Positions 11,921-24,035 of a stretch of DNA of 64,000 nt are shown here, in pieces (positions within the stretch are counted from its first letter, which is position 1; each line of letters starts with the position of its first letter). The stretch is from Citrus sinensis (taxonomy: Eukaryota > Streptophyta > Magnoliopsida > Sapindales > Rutaceae): assembly GCF_022201045.2 (NCBI RefSeq), contig NC_068564.1, forward strand, positions 20,179,001 to 20,243,000. Reading direction: 5' to 3'. The position numbers and the translations under genes are program-made. Below the pieces are notes generated by a model. It was not told the origin of the DNA. It did no database searches and worked only from the letters and a program-made list of their open reading frames with translations.

Positions 11921-14900
11921 TCATGTGGATGTGTCCATCTGAAAAGTATATCCAGCTTCAGCAAAGTGGGATTTCACCATAGCAAGAGCCTTGGAACGAT
12001 GAGAAATTTTGTTCTTTTCTTCCTTTGCCATCTCCGCATAACTTAAAAGAGAAAATGGAAAAACAAAAGCATAAATTCATCTACAACTTGGCTGAACAAT
12101 TATGGGCTACTAGCAAACAAATTACAATCAGCAATATGGTAATGGACAGCTGACACGATCACACGAACAGCAGAAATTTAAGTGAAAGAATGGGCTTACG
12201 TTTGGTCATAACCATCGGGTTGAAAGATTGGATCCCATCCAAAATCATTGGGACCCCTAGCAGGAACTATCTTACCCTGAAAATATCAGCCACAAACCCA
12301 TAAGATAGAGATGCTACTTTTAACATCAGCATTCTAGAGAGCAAATAATGTTAATGCAAAAATCAGGCATGAGTAATGACAAAAGAAACTTTACAACTAT
12401 TTTTTATTAAAAAGAAAAAAAAGAGTACCATCAACTTGTTTTTACTACTTAAGTAGTGAATTGAGGATTGAAAAGCATTTGCAAGAGAAAGAGAAACACC
12501 AATGAACGTTATGAAATATTCTAAGCAACATTCAATATTTTAAAACATTTTTTAAAATGTGTCCTCTATATAATGTACGTAAAAATGTTGAAAAGATCAA
12601 AGAAAACTCATTACACATACCGGAGTTTTCCCTAAGAAAGTAATGGGCTCAATGTTGGGCCCAAGAGCAAAAGCAAATCCACACAACGCATAAGCAGATT
12701 TATCCTCATATGCCATCAACAAATTGTTCAGACCTACCAAAAAAAGGAAAGAAACCAAAATGAAAAAAATAAAGAAGAAAGAGTACCAAAATCAGCTACA
12801 GATAGTGACAAATTAACAGAAGGTTACAGAGACAAAAATGAAAGAAGTAGAAATGTAAGTCACAACCTTCATGACCAATCTTCTGCAGGAACCACTTGCT
12901 GCAAGATTAGAAAATCACATTAAACAATAATCAGAGATCATGCTACATTGACTTCTTAAAAAAGAAGGCCTGAAGAAAGCACAGCATCCTGTTTCCAAAG
13001 ATAAGAAATTTAATCAAACCCATCTATAAAAGCCATAAATAAAATATAAAAGCTCGTCCCTCAGCACAAAATCCTTGGCATGAAAATTAACAAAAATTTA
13101 GTAGTAACTGTAGATTTCAGTTTTGTTTATTATAATTTTTGAAACATAATAGAAAGATATTTATTAGACTAGAAATCAGAAAATAATACGTATAAAGAAC
13201 CTCCTAAATAATTTCATAAAAAAGAGATTAGATAAGTTATTTACAAAAATGAACTGTTCAATAATCCTCACAGGACAGAGTTGGAGTATAAGCAAATCCA
13301 AGCAGGAATTATTACTCAAAGTTAATATTTCCCCTCTAACGAAGATGCAATGCATTTATTCGCGGGTGAATAGTATTTAATTCAGTAAAGAAGATTACCA
13401 AACAACTGCTGTACACCTCTAGCTTCATATATATATTTTCAATCATTTGGTGGAACTAATAATGGGGTATATATTTGGCTCTGGACAATACACTAAGGCA
13501 AGAGTATAGGTAAAGAAATTGTATTGTTTTGCTCTCATTTCTGTCCCAAATAGTAAGGCATGTAATTCAGCAATATGCTTGGGAATAGAAGTAAACTATT
13601 GTATGCTAATGCACAATGGAATCAAACATATCTGTGCACACAGCAAACGTCAGGAAACCATAAGACAAATGGCAGAGAGGTGTAACAAAGACAACTTTTA
13701 AGCAGCAATTTCTCCACCTCATACTAATTCAAGTACCATATATAATTAAACAGCAAAGATAAGAACAGTTGAAATTATGTCCAAGAATAGATCACCATAT
13801 CTAATACATTTATATTTACTCTCAAATACTTACCGCTTTTTGAGATTTTTGAAGCCATGAAATGTAATCTACTATTTACTCAAACTATTAAGTTTTACAC
13901 TATTTACCATGAATAAACTTAAGTTAGGGAAATTGTGAAATTTCTGAACATAACTTAAGAACTGTTTAAACAACAATGACAAACTTTGACATACCAAGAA
14001 AAAGCATTAAGTTTCTAACACATAAGAAAGATATGGAAACCAGCGCAAAATTCCACAGCAAATAAAAGAATATTTAAGAGATTTCTTTATTCCTTCTTTT
14101 AAGGTTTTCTGAACTACAGTATGCTATACAGAAAAACATTTTTGAGCACAAAGAAATAAAATAATCATGCAATGCTACAAGATGTCAAATGAAACAAAGA
14201 TAAACGACAGATAAACAATAAAATCACAAAAACAAAGATTCTAAATTGAAAGTCATTTATTGAAGTTTTTAGCAACTCTTTGGCTAGGAAAATGGTTCCC
14301 TCAGCCACTGGCAGAGCAAGTTTTCTATATTGGCCCCATACACAAGAATGTAGAGTTATAGCGTCAAAAATATAATACCTAGGGGCCATATCTTTAACAG
14401 CTTTAACCAAGGAGCAAATCTTTTTTCTTTTTTTGGTGGGGGGCCAGGGTCACTGAAGGCATAGGGCTCCACCCAGCCCTGTCCTCAGCGGCATTGCTGA
14501 AAACCCAAGAAAACTGATATTTGACCGGCAGAGGTCACGCAACCAAGTATAAGCTCACACTGCTTGATCCAGCCATTACTAACACCAAATCAACGATTTG
14601 GCACAGTTCCCAATCAACTTCGTCTTCAAAGATGAACAATCACACAACTAAGGAAATTAGCACTCCTCATTTCAACTGTTGAAACACGGCAACCCTCTTC
14701 CATGCTTCAAGCCCAAGACAATGGAAGTTAACGAGTTCAAAATGAAATCAAAATTACAACTTCAACAACCGTTTTACCAATGCATTTAGACCATGTGACT
14801 CAATTTATCTCCGAAGGTTCTCATGATTGTGATTTCCAAGTAATAAAAGAAATTTCAAAATAGACGTGTTCCTAACTTTCTTCTCCCCCCCCCCCCCCCC

Positions 14901-16074
14901 CCCCCCCAAAAAAAAACCTTTTCTACAAAATTGATTTGACTTAAGGGATACTAGCCATAATTGTTTTTAGGGGCCAAGAGCAAATTTATCCTACAGAGGA
15001 GGGATTCAAACTTTATTATCAGCAAGCCAAGATAGGTACTTGGAGCACCTTCAAATAAAAGACAAGGAAACAATAGCTAAGGATGAGGACAAGCCATTCA
15101 GCATAAGAAAGAATAGAAAATTCGGTTCAAGGATGCCGCTCAGGCACTCTGCAAGCACATAAAAATCTACTAAATATTGCAACGCTTACTATAACGAGAA
15201 GCCATGGTAAATAGCATTGAATCTGTGGATATCTATGGATCCATTAAGCAATTAGAGTATAATTCACAGGCATCATACCTACGAAACCTGACCACTACTG
15301 ACTGTGGGATGACAATACTAAAACCAACCGATCCATAGAATCTTTCCTCTCTATCAGTCTTCAAAGTGGCCAAAAAAAATAACCTTTGAACTTTCCTAGC
15401 AAGAACTCATTCTGACTATGATATAGAAATGAAGCATATAATGGGAGTAAACTAACACTCATAGCTCATACTACACATAATTTGCCCAAAAACCTTGGCC
15501 CAGTTAACTCCGATCATCTCATACATATCATTGCTACATTGTGTTAGCTACGGATAAAAAAAGTAATACACATTCATACGTTAGGAGTGTTATTCTAACC
15601 AAATTGTGTTCCCCTAAGCGAGGCCAGAGACTGATACGATATTTGACATTGATTTCATACATTAGGTGTAAAGACCAATTTACCAATTTCTAATTGTAAC
15701 CCATTTGAAAATAAAGTACTAGGAATTCATTAGTCAACAAATATGAATTGAAAGATAACTTATTTTAATTGAAATTTGGGAGGGGGAAAAAAAACTTACA
15801 TGTAAGGGCCAGGAAGACCCTTCAAGGCATTGAAGCAGAGACAAGTATCTTCAACGAGCACAGGGCCGTTAACTTGAATGGCAGCCAAACGAGCCTTCTC
15901 TTTGGAGATATCTTCAGGTTCCCCTTGCAATTCCGGCAGGTCCAGCTTGAGAGACTGAAAGGGAATGGATTGCCCCAATATGGCTTTCACTTCTTCCAAT
16001 TTCTTGGCGTTCCCCGTTACGAACGTCACCGGCCGCGACAGTACAAACCCCTGTCCTCTTGCCACCGCTGCCAT
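11921..16074 (-). CDS. Inosine triphosphate pyrophosphatase (Ham1/ITPA family), 5 exons
   Basis: On the minus strand, exons 16074-15800, 12898-12867, 12733-12621, 12276-12200 and 12041-11921 join in phase with GT-AG introns to give 205 aa, the usual length for plant ITPases. The enzyme hydrolyses non-canonical nucleotides such as ITP, dITP and XTP to monophosphates and keeps them out of RNA and DNA. The N-terminus carries the family signature [15 protein letters not shown] at about residues 16-30. Further on are the acidic ELQGEPEDI segment, [29 protein letters not shown] on exon 2, and [15 protein letters not shown] then [14 protein letters not shown] at the metal/nucleotide site. No targeting peptide is evident, so a cytosolic enzyme is likely. 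Intron 1 is large (about 2.9 kb). Every key motif is present. Confidence 0.96.
14885..14907. repeat. Poly-C tract in ITPase intron 1
   Basis: A run of about 23 C on the plus strand is followed by nine A. On the transcribed strand this is a G run that could form a quadruplex or slip. Its exact length is unreliable in any assembly. Confidence 0.9.
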
Positions 16075-16129
16075 TTTGCTTTCTTTTGAAACGTTCCAAG
16101 GGTCTCTTTACTCTCTTCAGTGACAAAAT

Positions 16130-16136
16130 TTATAAA
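16130..16136 (-). promoter_or_regulatory. Candidate TATA box of ITPase gene
   Basis: On the minus strand TTTATAAATT lies about 56 bp upstream of the ATG at 16074. That is close, so the 5' leader would be only about 25-30 nt. The next 190 bp upstream are free of transposon, and the hAT-like element begins at 16324. Confidence 0.4.
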
Positions 16137-16323
16137 TTCGGCAAACCCGTTGGATTTTAGATTGTTTCATCTAACGGCTGACGTTATTTCTTTGGTCATT
16201 TACAATTTTACACCCCCACTGATAACCGTTGCAGCAGGTGGCAGCTACTTACTCTCACAATCCATTTCAGCCGTGAATTTGATGGCTGAAAGTAAGGCTA
16301 ATGAGTAATTTAGGGACTCACCT

Positions 16324-18232
16324 AGGGATGGCAGCCGGGCTTTTTCAAGCCCATGTCCAGGCCCTCTGTCATCTGAGTGTACGGGTTGGGTCGGGCTCGG
16401 GCTCGGGCCGGGTTCAGACTTTATTTATTTATTTTAAAAATTTTAAATTATTATAAATTTGAAATAAATTAATTATCAACAAGTTATTACAATCATAGAT
16501 AAATTAAAGAAAATCAATATTTTAAATTAAAATAAAAAATAAAGCAAATAAAAATTAATAACTTTAATTTTCTTTAATACTTTATTTTCTAATTTAAATG
16601 CTCTCTTAATTAATTGACACAAAAGAGAGAATTTAATATCATAATTTTAGTTTTTTTGAATCATAATTAATTTATAAGTTAAGAATTTAAGTCTTTTTTT
16701 ATTTTTAAATTACTTTTCAATTTTAATTATATTATTCTAATTTATAAAATTATTTTTTTAAAAGTAGTGGGCTTGGGCTTTGTCCCGGCTTTTTTTCTTG
16801 GGCCCTTGTCCAGGCCCTCATGGGTGAGGGCTGTTGTGCAAATTTTAATATATTCGCAAGCGCACGAATCTATTGTAGTATAGACTAATGGTGACGAGTG
16901 TCGATCCCACGAGGAGGTGGATTTTAATTGTGTAGAATTAATTTTGTAAATGAGTGATTGGATTTATGGTGGAAATGATTTGGAATATGCTAAAACTTAA
17001 ATTAAAATGGTGAGAATAAATTCTAAAATTGGTATTGAAATGGCGAGAATAAATTGAAGAGAATTCTATTGAAATGACGTACTTGGGTATCTGGATCCGT
17101 ATCAACATGCATCATGGGCTAAATACTCTGTATTAATGCCAATTAAATCATGAGGGGGGAATCCACACCTCATGAACCACGCTCTAATCAATATGGTGCT
17201 AAGGGCTTATCGTGCCAAATAATAATAACCTTATACTAGAGAGCCGGTGTAACCAAGGCGGTATCTAAACAAGATTATTATTATTTGTCGACGAGAAGTC
17301 AAAACATCCACAAAAACTAGAGGGGAAGAGAAAATAAATTTACCAAATTAAGCCCATGACACATGTTGAGACTTCACCTTCAACCCAAGCTTGAAAGAAA
17401 ATTAGCCACTCATAATTGAACTAGGGGCAAAATGGGAATTTATTAAAATATAAAGAAAATACAAGATGGAGAGGGAATTACAGAAAATGGATCCCAAAAA
17501 TGGATTCAGAGATATCAAATTAGGGGGGGGGGGAGGCCCCCTTTTTTATAGATATATGGAGTAAATCATGGCCATCGGATTAAAAACAGTTTGGACGCTC
17601 AGGATTGTGCCACGTCATCAGTCAACAGTCAACGGTTTGACCACGCGGATGAACAGTAACGCGGTTTGACTCGGATGAACAGTAACGCGGTTTGGTTGAA
17701 AATAATCTTGTGTGATGCATGTACCGTACGCGAGATTTTTCATCCACTGATATGTTGCCACATCACCATCAACAGTACATAAGAATTTTAGCCCAACAGG
17801 ATCGTGACACCTCATCAGTCAATGCCACATCATCGGTCAATGCCACGTCATCGATCCATCTATGTGAACAGTGTTGTGAACAGTAACGTAGTTAGTACCG
17901 TACACGTGAATAGTACCGTACATATGAATAGTACTATTTTTTCTTTTATGCTCCTCCTAAGGTTTTCGACCGTTCTGAGTTCAAAAGTGATGTCCGTTTT
18001 GCCGTCTGATCTCTCCTTTATTGTGAAATGACTATAATGCCCCTAAAATACATAAAATACTTAATTAAAATAAAATATATGTAATTAAATCACAGAAGGT
18101 TAAATACATAAAAGTAAGGGTTGTTAGTAAGACTTGAAATGTAAAATGACGGTTTTCTCCTTTATAAATACTCAACAAGGGCCGGGCCTAAGCCCGCGGG
18201 CTTGGGTCGGCCCCGACTTTTTTGCCAACCCT
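16324..18232. mobile_element. hAT-like non-autonomous element, split by a solo LTR
   Basis: The ends AGGGATGGCA (16324) and TGCCAACCCT (18232) are near-perfect terminal inverted repeats of the kind seen in plant hAT-like elements. They are flanked by ACTCACCT (16316-16323) and ACTCACCA (18233-18240), an 8-bp target duplication with one mismatch. Sub-terminal regions are rich in GGGCCGGG and GGGCTTGGG motifs on both sides. Without the inserted LTR the element is about 560 bp, and no transposase is encoded. It sits about 250 bp upstream of the ITPase start codon. Confidence 0.75.
16832..18177 (-). mobile_element. Solo LTR (1346 bp) inside the hAT-like element
   Basis: The sequence begins TGTTGTGC and ends ACTCAACA, so it has TG...CA ends with TGTTG/CAACA inverted tips. 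It is flanked by the 5-bp direct repeat AGGGC (16827-16831 and 18178-18182), and the hAT-like sequence resumes on both sides. There is no internal coding region. Near its start it carries a motif around 16895-16920 that also appears, in the same orientation, near the start of the 42476 solo LTR, so its sense strand is minus. It contains short repeats built on GAACAGTAACGCGGTTT near 17650-17695 and GAATAGTACCGTAC near 17905. The superfamily is probably Ty3/Gypsy, but that is not proven. Confidence 0.8.
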
Positions 18233-18413
18233 ACTCACCAGTAAGGCAACCGAAAGTTAGAGCTGAGAAATTATAATTTATTTATTCGTTCTTTATTTCA
18301 AAATTTAAATTGGCTTCCGAAAAACACGATCAATATTATCATTGTGTAATTTCATTGTAGCGTGAAGCTGGTAGGGACTTGTAAGCGGAAGGCTTGCGAT
18401 TTATAGATTTGCG

Positions 18414-18484
18414 ATGGAGGAGGAGTGGTGGAAGCCGATGCTAATGCAGATGGAACAATCGAAGCCATTACCCAATACGGATTC
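18414..18484 (+). CDS. Possible orphan first exon next to the Copia insertion
   Basis: An ATG at 18414 opens a frame starting MEEEWWKPMLMQMEQSKPLP that runs to a good-looking donor (GTGAGC at 18485). If unspliced it stops at 18486 after 24 codons, and a second donor-like GTAAGT lies at 18496. The base composition is clearly less AT-rich than the flanks. The Copia LTR starts 50 bp further on. I do not recognise the protein and find no matching downstream exons beyond the transposon cluster, so it may be a gene end cut off by retrotransposition or a chance frame. Confidence 0.25.
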
Positions 18485-18538
18485 GTGAGCTTTTTGTAAG
18501 TATTTGCACTCTGATGGATGAAAAATAGGAGCTTTTAC

Positions 18539-19294
18539 TGATGATAGAAAAAAAAAAAAGAGTTTTATGCCTTTAATCTTACATTTTCATTTCCAAGTAA
18601 ACACACACATTAAATTAAATTTTAAGATTTAGTTTAATTTGTCATGAATATGAGTTTGTAAGTTTATTATATAGCTTCTATCATGAACTAGATTCAAATA
18701 TCTGAATTTTGCTTGTTTCACCTTAACCCAAGATTTGAATTTTTGCTCAAATTCCCTGTACACACACAGGAGATGAAGGGAGCAAGAAAGAGATTGTGCA
18801 CTATACTCTTGTTCTCAGCTTGTTCAATAATAAATTTTCAATGGGCTAAAATTATTTAAATATTATGGTTGAGTGTAGGGATTGCCTCACGTGTTACTAT
18901 AAATTTGTTCATCTCATTATGAGTTAAAATAACACAATTAAAGATTATACTTATCCACAATATACTATTGTATAGGGTATATTAAAATCAGACTCATTAA
19001 CATAATATAATAAATGAGTCTGTCAAAATTACTCCTTAATATTTGACATTAGTCACGTATTAATTCGATAAAATATAGAAAACAATTAGAATGATTTATG
19101 TCAATTTATAAAATGTGAGAAATAAATCTAATAGTTAATTCCTTTGGATATTGCACTAAACATTTCTAGATATGTAACCACTTTTGCATTGTCACTCTCG
19201 AATTTTATAGGCATTCCCCCATCATTTAATCCCATTATATGACAAAACTACTAGGGTTAAGCTCTAGCTTGTTACTATTTAAAACTAGAACACA
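18539..19294 (-). repeat. 3' LTR of the Copia element
   Basis: The sequence from TGATGATAG to about AGAACACA matches 25257-25720 over its first part and the inverse complement of 25721-26530 over its whole length. Read on the minus strand it begins TGTGTTCTAG. The outer boundary is set by the TG and by comparison with the right LTR; the inner boundary is uncertain by a few bases. Confidence 0.8.
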
Positions 19295-19589
19295 GCTAGT
19301 CATTTTAATGTAGTTTTAAAATAAAATAAAATAAATATTTTGAAAACAACCGAATTAATCAATATATGACTATAACAAAAGGTAAAATGTTAGCAATCAC
19401 CTAAAACATAAATAAGTTCCAAATGTGCCATAAGTACCAAAATCATATATGCACCGATCAGATGCTACATACAACAAGATACCTAAAAACACGTGACTAT
19501 ATAGTAGTATACAAGTATAATTATGGAAATAGCGTGACAATGTGATCAACATACTCATTTCCATAAAGTCCATATGTCTAGCAAAATGA

Positions 19590-19830
19590 GACGAAAACAA
19601 AACGTCTCCTAGACTATCGCTTCTTCACAACCATAATGAGACTCGATCAAAATGTCTCGAAAAATGAGCTTCCTTTTCATTATAATGAGACTAATACCAA
19701 GATGTCTAAAGGAAGCCGTGCTTTTTTATAACCATAATGAGATTGAAACAAAATGTCTCAAGAAAGTACTCTGAAGCCAAGCCATAATGCTTCAGTCCAC
19801 AATGTCCATATTGAGACTAAACAAAATGTT
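19590..19830 (-). repeat. Degenerate tandem repeats before the 3' LTR
   Basis: The motif ATAATGAGACT, about 10-15 bases, then AAAATGTCTC recurs about four times at roughly 60-70-bp spacing on the plus strand, with variable fill. It lies between the RNase H region and the 3' LTR and looks like a non-coding repeat of the element's 3' untranslated region. Each unit pairs GAGAC with GTCTC, so single units can fold. Confidence 0.6.
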
Positions 19831-20218
19831 TCGGACCACAATATCGTCACTGTATACATAATGTCATACTCAACTAAATGTGTACACAATATATGGCATA
19901 TCAATGTCACATAACAATATGCATGCATAATAACAAAATGAGTAATACATAATCTCATTTAAGTTGTAACTCATAATACAAATCAAAACTCTCACTGACT
20001 AAGCATATATAAGTGGATTCTAATAATTGCATATGAGTCACATGCTCCTTAAACACTTTGGAGCTAAAGTTTTAGTAAGTAACATGAGTTTTGTAGGTAT
20101 GTACTCTACTAATACATAAGATAGAGTAATTTTCTCTCTCACAAATAAATATTTAACATTAATCTGTCTAGAACGTGAGGAACTCCCTGTATTGTGAGAA
20201 AAAGAAACAACTGCAGAA

Positions 20219-21271
20219 TTATGACAGTATATTTTTAATGGTCTCGGTACAACCAATACAATACGCTGCGATAAAATTCTGCATCCATAAAACTTGACGT
20301 GTAGCCTTAAAACATGCTATATATTCTGTCTCCATTGTTGAAGAAGCTATAAGTGTCTGCTTTGCACTTTTTGATGATATAGCTCTTCTTGCCATCATGA
20401 AGATGTAACAAAATGTGAATTTATTATTTTCTAAACATCTTGGGAAATCATCATTAGAATATCCAACTATATTTAAATAGTCAGATTGTTGATATTTCAA
20501 AGCAAAATCTTTGGTGGCTTGCAAATATCTGAGCACTTTCTTTGCAGCCTTCTAGTGTTCAAATCCAGAATTGCTTAGGTATCTCCCAAGTACTCCCATT
20601 GTAAAGGTGATATTAGGGCGAGTGCAAATTTGAGCATACATCAAGCTACCCATAACTGATGCATACGGGGCTGTTTGCATTCTAGCTTTGTCTACATCAT
20701 TATCTGGACATTGAGACTTGGAAAGTTTGTCACCTTTTGAAATTGATGCTTTTCCAGGAGCATAAGACTGTAAGTTGAACCTTTTCAAAATACGATCAAC
20801 GTAGGCCTTTTGAGACAATCCTAGAACTCTTCTAGATCTGTCACGAAGAATCTCTATCCCTAATAGATAATGAGCTTCACCGAGATCTTTCATATCAAAA
20901 TTGCATGACAGCATTTGTTTTGTCTCAAGTAAAAAATTAATGTCATTAGCAACAAGAAATATATCATCCACGTATAGCACTAAAATAATATATTTGCTCC
21001 ACTGACCCTCAAGTATATATATTGATCAACAACATTCTCCTGAAACCCATAAGAGATGACAATGTCATAAAATTTCAAATACTATTGTCTGGATGCTTGT
21101 TTTAAGTCCATAAATAGACCTTTTAAGCTTACACGCCATGTTTTCTTTACCACGCTCAACAAAACCATCAGGTATTAGCATGTGCACGTCTTCAGACAAG
21201 CTTCCATTAAGAAAAAATGTCTTTACATCTATTTGATGCAGTTCTAAATTGAAATGAGCTACCAATGCCAT
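20219..21271 (-). pseudogene. Copia reverse transcriptase and RNase H, broken
   Basis: Minus-strand frames at 21065-21271, 20552-20980 and 20219-20536 together cover a Copia reverse transcriptase and RNase H. The first has the QIDVKTFFLNG segment near the RT start. The second opens with the active-site MLYVDDIFL and continues through GEAHYLLGIEI. The third carries the RNase H region with SSTMETEYIA. They are separated by stops and frame changes around 20540 and 20990-21060. A further frame at 20038-20256 has no match I recognise. Confidence 0.9.
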
Positions 21272-21624
21272 GATAATATGGAAAGAGTCTTTGGTAGAAA
21301 CGAGAAAATAGATTTATGTATAATCAATGCCTTCTCTTTGACTGAAACTCTTGGCCACAAGTTTGGTCGTTATCTTTCTACCTGACCTCTGGCATTTCTC
21401 TTCGTTTTGAAAACCCATTTGCAACCAATTAGTCTGCATCTATATGACAATTCAACTAAATCCCAAACCCCCATTATGGTATATAGATGTCATCTTATCA
21501 TGCATTGCTTGTATCCAAGATGAGGATTTTGAACAACCGATAGCCTTCTGAAAGGTAACAAGATTAGATGACAAGTCAGTATTAAAATCATGTTCCTGCA
21601 AATAAACCTCACAATCATAAAAAA

Positions 21625-22986
21625 TTATAGATCTCCTGACCCTTTCTCATCCCTCAATTGCATATCAGTAACATCATCCTCTACAGTTATAGACTCCATA
21701 TCATGATGAGGTTCATGATTAACAGAAGAAACATCAGTACGTGGTAATCCCATCGCAGAAGTTAGAAAAGGTGGAATAAGTAAAACCATATGTTCTTCTC
21801 TCAATGTAAGATTGCAAGGCTCAGAACTCCCACTATTGTGATCATACTCAAAATAAATGGCACGATCAAACTCAATGATTCTAGTAGTGTGGGAAAGACA
21901 ATAAAATCTAGAACCCTTTGAGCCTATATAATAGCCAATAAAATGACCACTAATAGTTTTTAGATCAAGTTTCCTTGATTGTGGATTATAAGACATCATT
22001 TTTGCTTTGCATCCCCAAACATGGAAATGACAAAGACTCGGTCTCTTCCTTGACCACAATTCATAAAGAGTTTTGGGCATTGATTTACTAAGTACCTGGT
22101 TCATGTAAACTGAAGTTCTTAAGGCTTCACCCTATAGAAAATCTGGTAAGGTAGAGTTACTTAGCATACATCGCACTATGTCAAGAAGAGTACGATTTCT
22201 TCTTTTTGCAATTTCAATATGTTCAAGAGTCCCGAGCATTGTGTACTGAGCTTTTATTCCACATTTCTAAAGAAATCTTGCAAAAGGTTTAGGATTACAC
22301 CCAGTTTCATCATATCGCCCATAATACTTACCACCTTTGTCTAATCTTATTGCTTTAATTTTCTTGCCCTTTTGGAGCTCAGCATTAGCCTTAAATGCTT
22401 GAAACGCAAATAAAGATTCAGACTTTTCAGTAAGAAGTTCAACATGACCATAACGAGAAAAATCATTGATGAACGTGATGAAGTACCTATAACCTCCAAT
22501 TGCAGTATGAGTAAATGGCCCACAGATGTCTGTATGTATCAAGTCCAGCACATGTTGACTTCTTTGAGTTCTATCTTTTCTGATTTTGGCAGTAACTTTG
22601 CCTTTGATACAATCAATACAAGTGTCAAAATTAGAGAAATCTAGATTGTGGAGGATGCCATCTTTAATGAGTCTTTCCATCCTTTATTTAGAAATGTGAC
22701 ATAACCGTTTATACCACAACATAGAGGAGTTTTCATCAACCCCCGCATGATTAGAGCTAACTACATTCATAACATGAGCATTGGATGACGATTCAGTAGT
22801 ATGAGAAAATAAATAAATCATATATAAGCCATCATATAGAGTGTCAGAACCAACTAGTTCTGAATTACGGATTAAGTAAACTTTTCTGTCACCAAAATGA
22901 AAAGTATAGCCACATTTCTCTAAAATAGATACATATATCAAGTTTCTCCTAATAGAAGGAATATAAGCTGTATCCAATAGATCCAA
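21625..22986 (-). pseudogene. Copia integrase region, broken
   Basis: The frame at 22684-22986 ends with the pre-integrase zinc-finger segment (LWYKRLCHIS). The frame at 22267-22680 carries CIDCIKGK, then the catalytic core with HTDICGPF and a later acidic position in IRLDKGGKY (the family usually has D-x-G-x-E/Y here). The frame at 21625-22104 holds the C-terminal part (HVWGCKAK, GHFIGYYIGSKG). Stops and frameshifts separate the three. Confidence 0.9.
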
Positions 22987-23018
22987 AAAGTGGTATGTAG
23001 CTAGTGTAGTCTAACAAC

Positions 23019-24035
23019 TCATATACTTTCAACTCTAGCTTTTACTCCCTTGCCCATGTGAACCATTAGCTCTCTTTTATTGAGTTTCCTTCTATTTCTG
23101 AATTTCTGTAAGGAATTCGTTATATCAATGGTCGCACCAGTAACCAACCACCAAGCATTAGAAAGAATATCAATAAGATTAGATTCAAAGCCCATAAAAA
23201 CTATATGAATACCTTTATTTTCCAGCCATGCTTTGAATCCCTTGCATTCTGATTTCTTGTGCCTAGGTTTCTTACAGAAATGACACTTTCTCTTAAAGCC
23301 TTCAGAAGTGGAACTAAAAGTGGTAGGAGAATTGCCACGTGAAGTTTTTTTTCCAAATTTCTTCTTAAAAAACTTATTGATATCCTTTGAATAACATTTC
23401 TTCAGACTGCCACTTTCTTGAGTAGTAGCCATCATCGCAGTTTGAGATTGTCCTTTCTTCAATGTTTCCTCTTCTTGAACCACATAAGTAGTTAACTCAT
23501 CGATATTCCAAGCACCTATCTGAGTATTGTATTGGCGTCTTAGACTGCCAAACTATGGTGGAAGGGATTTAAGAATTGGAAGACTAAGTAGTTATCAGGC
23601 AAATTGACATCCATGTCTTTTAGTTTCTTATGGTAATTGGTCATTTTAAAAATGTGCTCTCTCACCCTAGAAACACTATCATACTGAGTATTAGCAAGCA
23701 ACCTCAAATAATTACCCTTTTCAGCTTTATCTACTTTCTTGAAAGTTCTTCCAACAGCTACCAAGTAATCTTTGACCTTGTCACATGTAGGGATGCTATC
23801 TCTAATTGTTCTATCAATGATCTCTAATTGTCCAAACAATGTTTGTTAGATTCATCCCAAGCTGCCCACTCTACTTTTTCAGAAGCAGTGCTCTTATCTG
23901 TGGGCTTGGTTGGTTTATTTACTCTTAATGCCAAGTCTCTATTTAAAGTAGACAGATAAAATATAATGGACTCACGCCAGTCCTCGTAATTTGTCCGAGT
24001 TAGAGTCTTGATGGAGGCAACTTGGAGAAAAGAAA
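23019..24035 (-). pseudogene. Copia gag with zinc knuckle, broken
   Basis: The first part (about 24035-23840) reads like a Copia gag amino end (NYEDWRESI, then EKVEWAAWDESN) and meets a stop near 23840. The frame at 23540-23839 continues gag, and the frame at 23019-23483 holds a CCHC zinc knuckle (CHFCKKPRHKKSEC) and a lysine-rich stretch. A matching gag piece lies in the plus-strand relative at 27771-27930. Confidence 0.85.

Noticed and set aside
20219..24035. Copia reading frames as an active polyprotein
   Set aside because: Stops and frame changes separate every domain and one LTR is truncated, so an autonomous element is ruled out.
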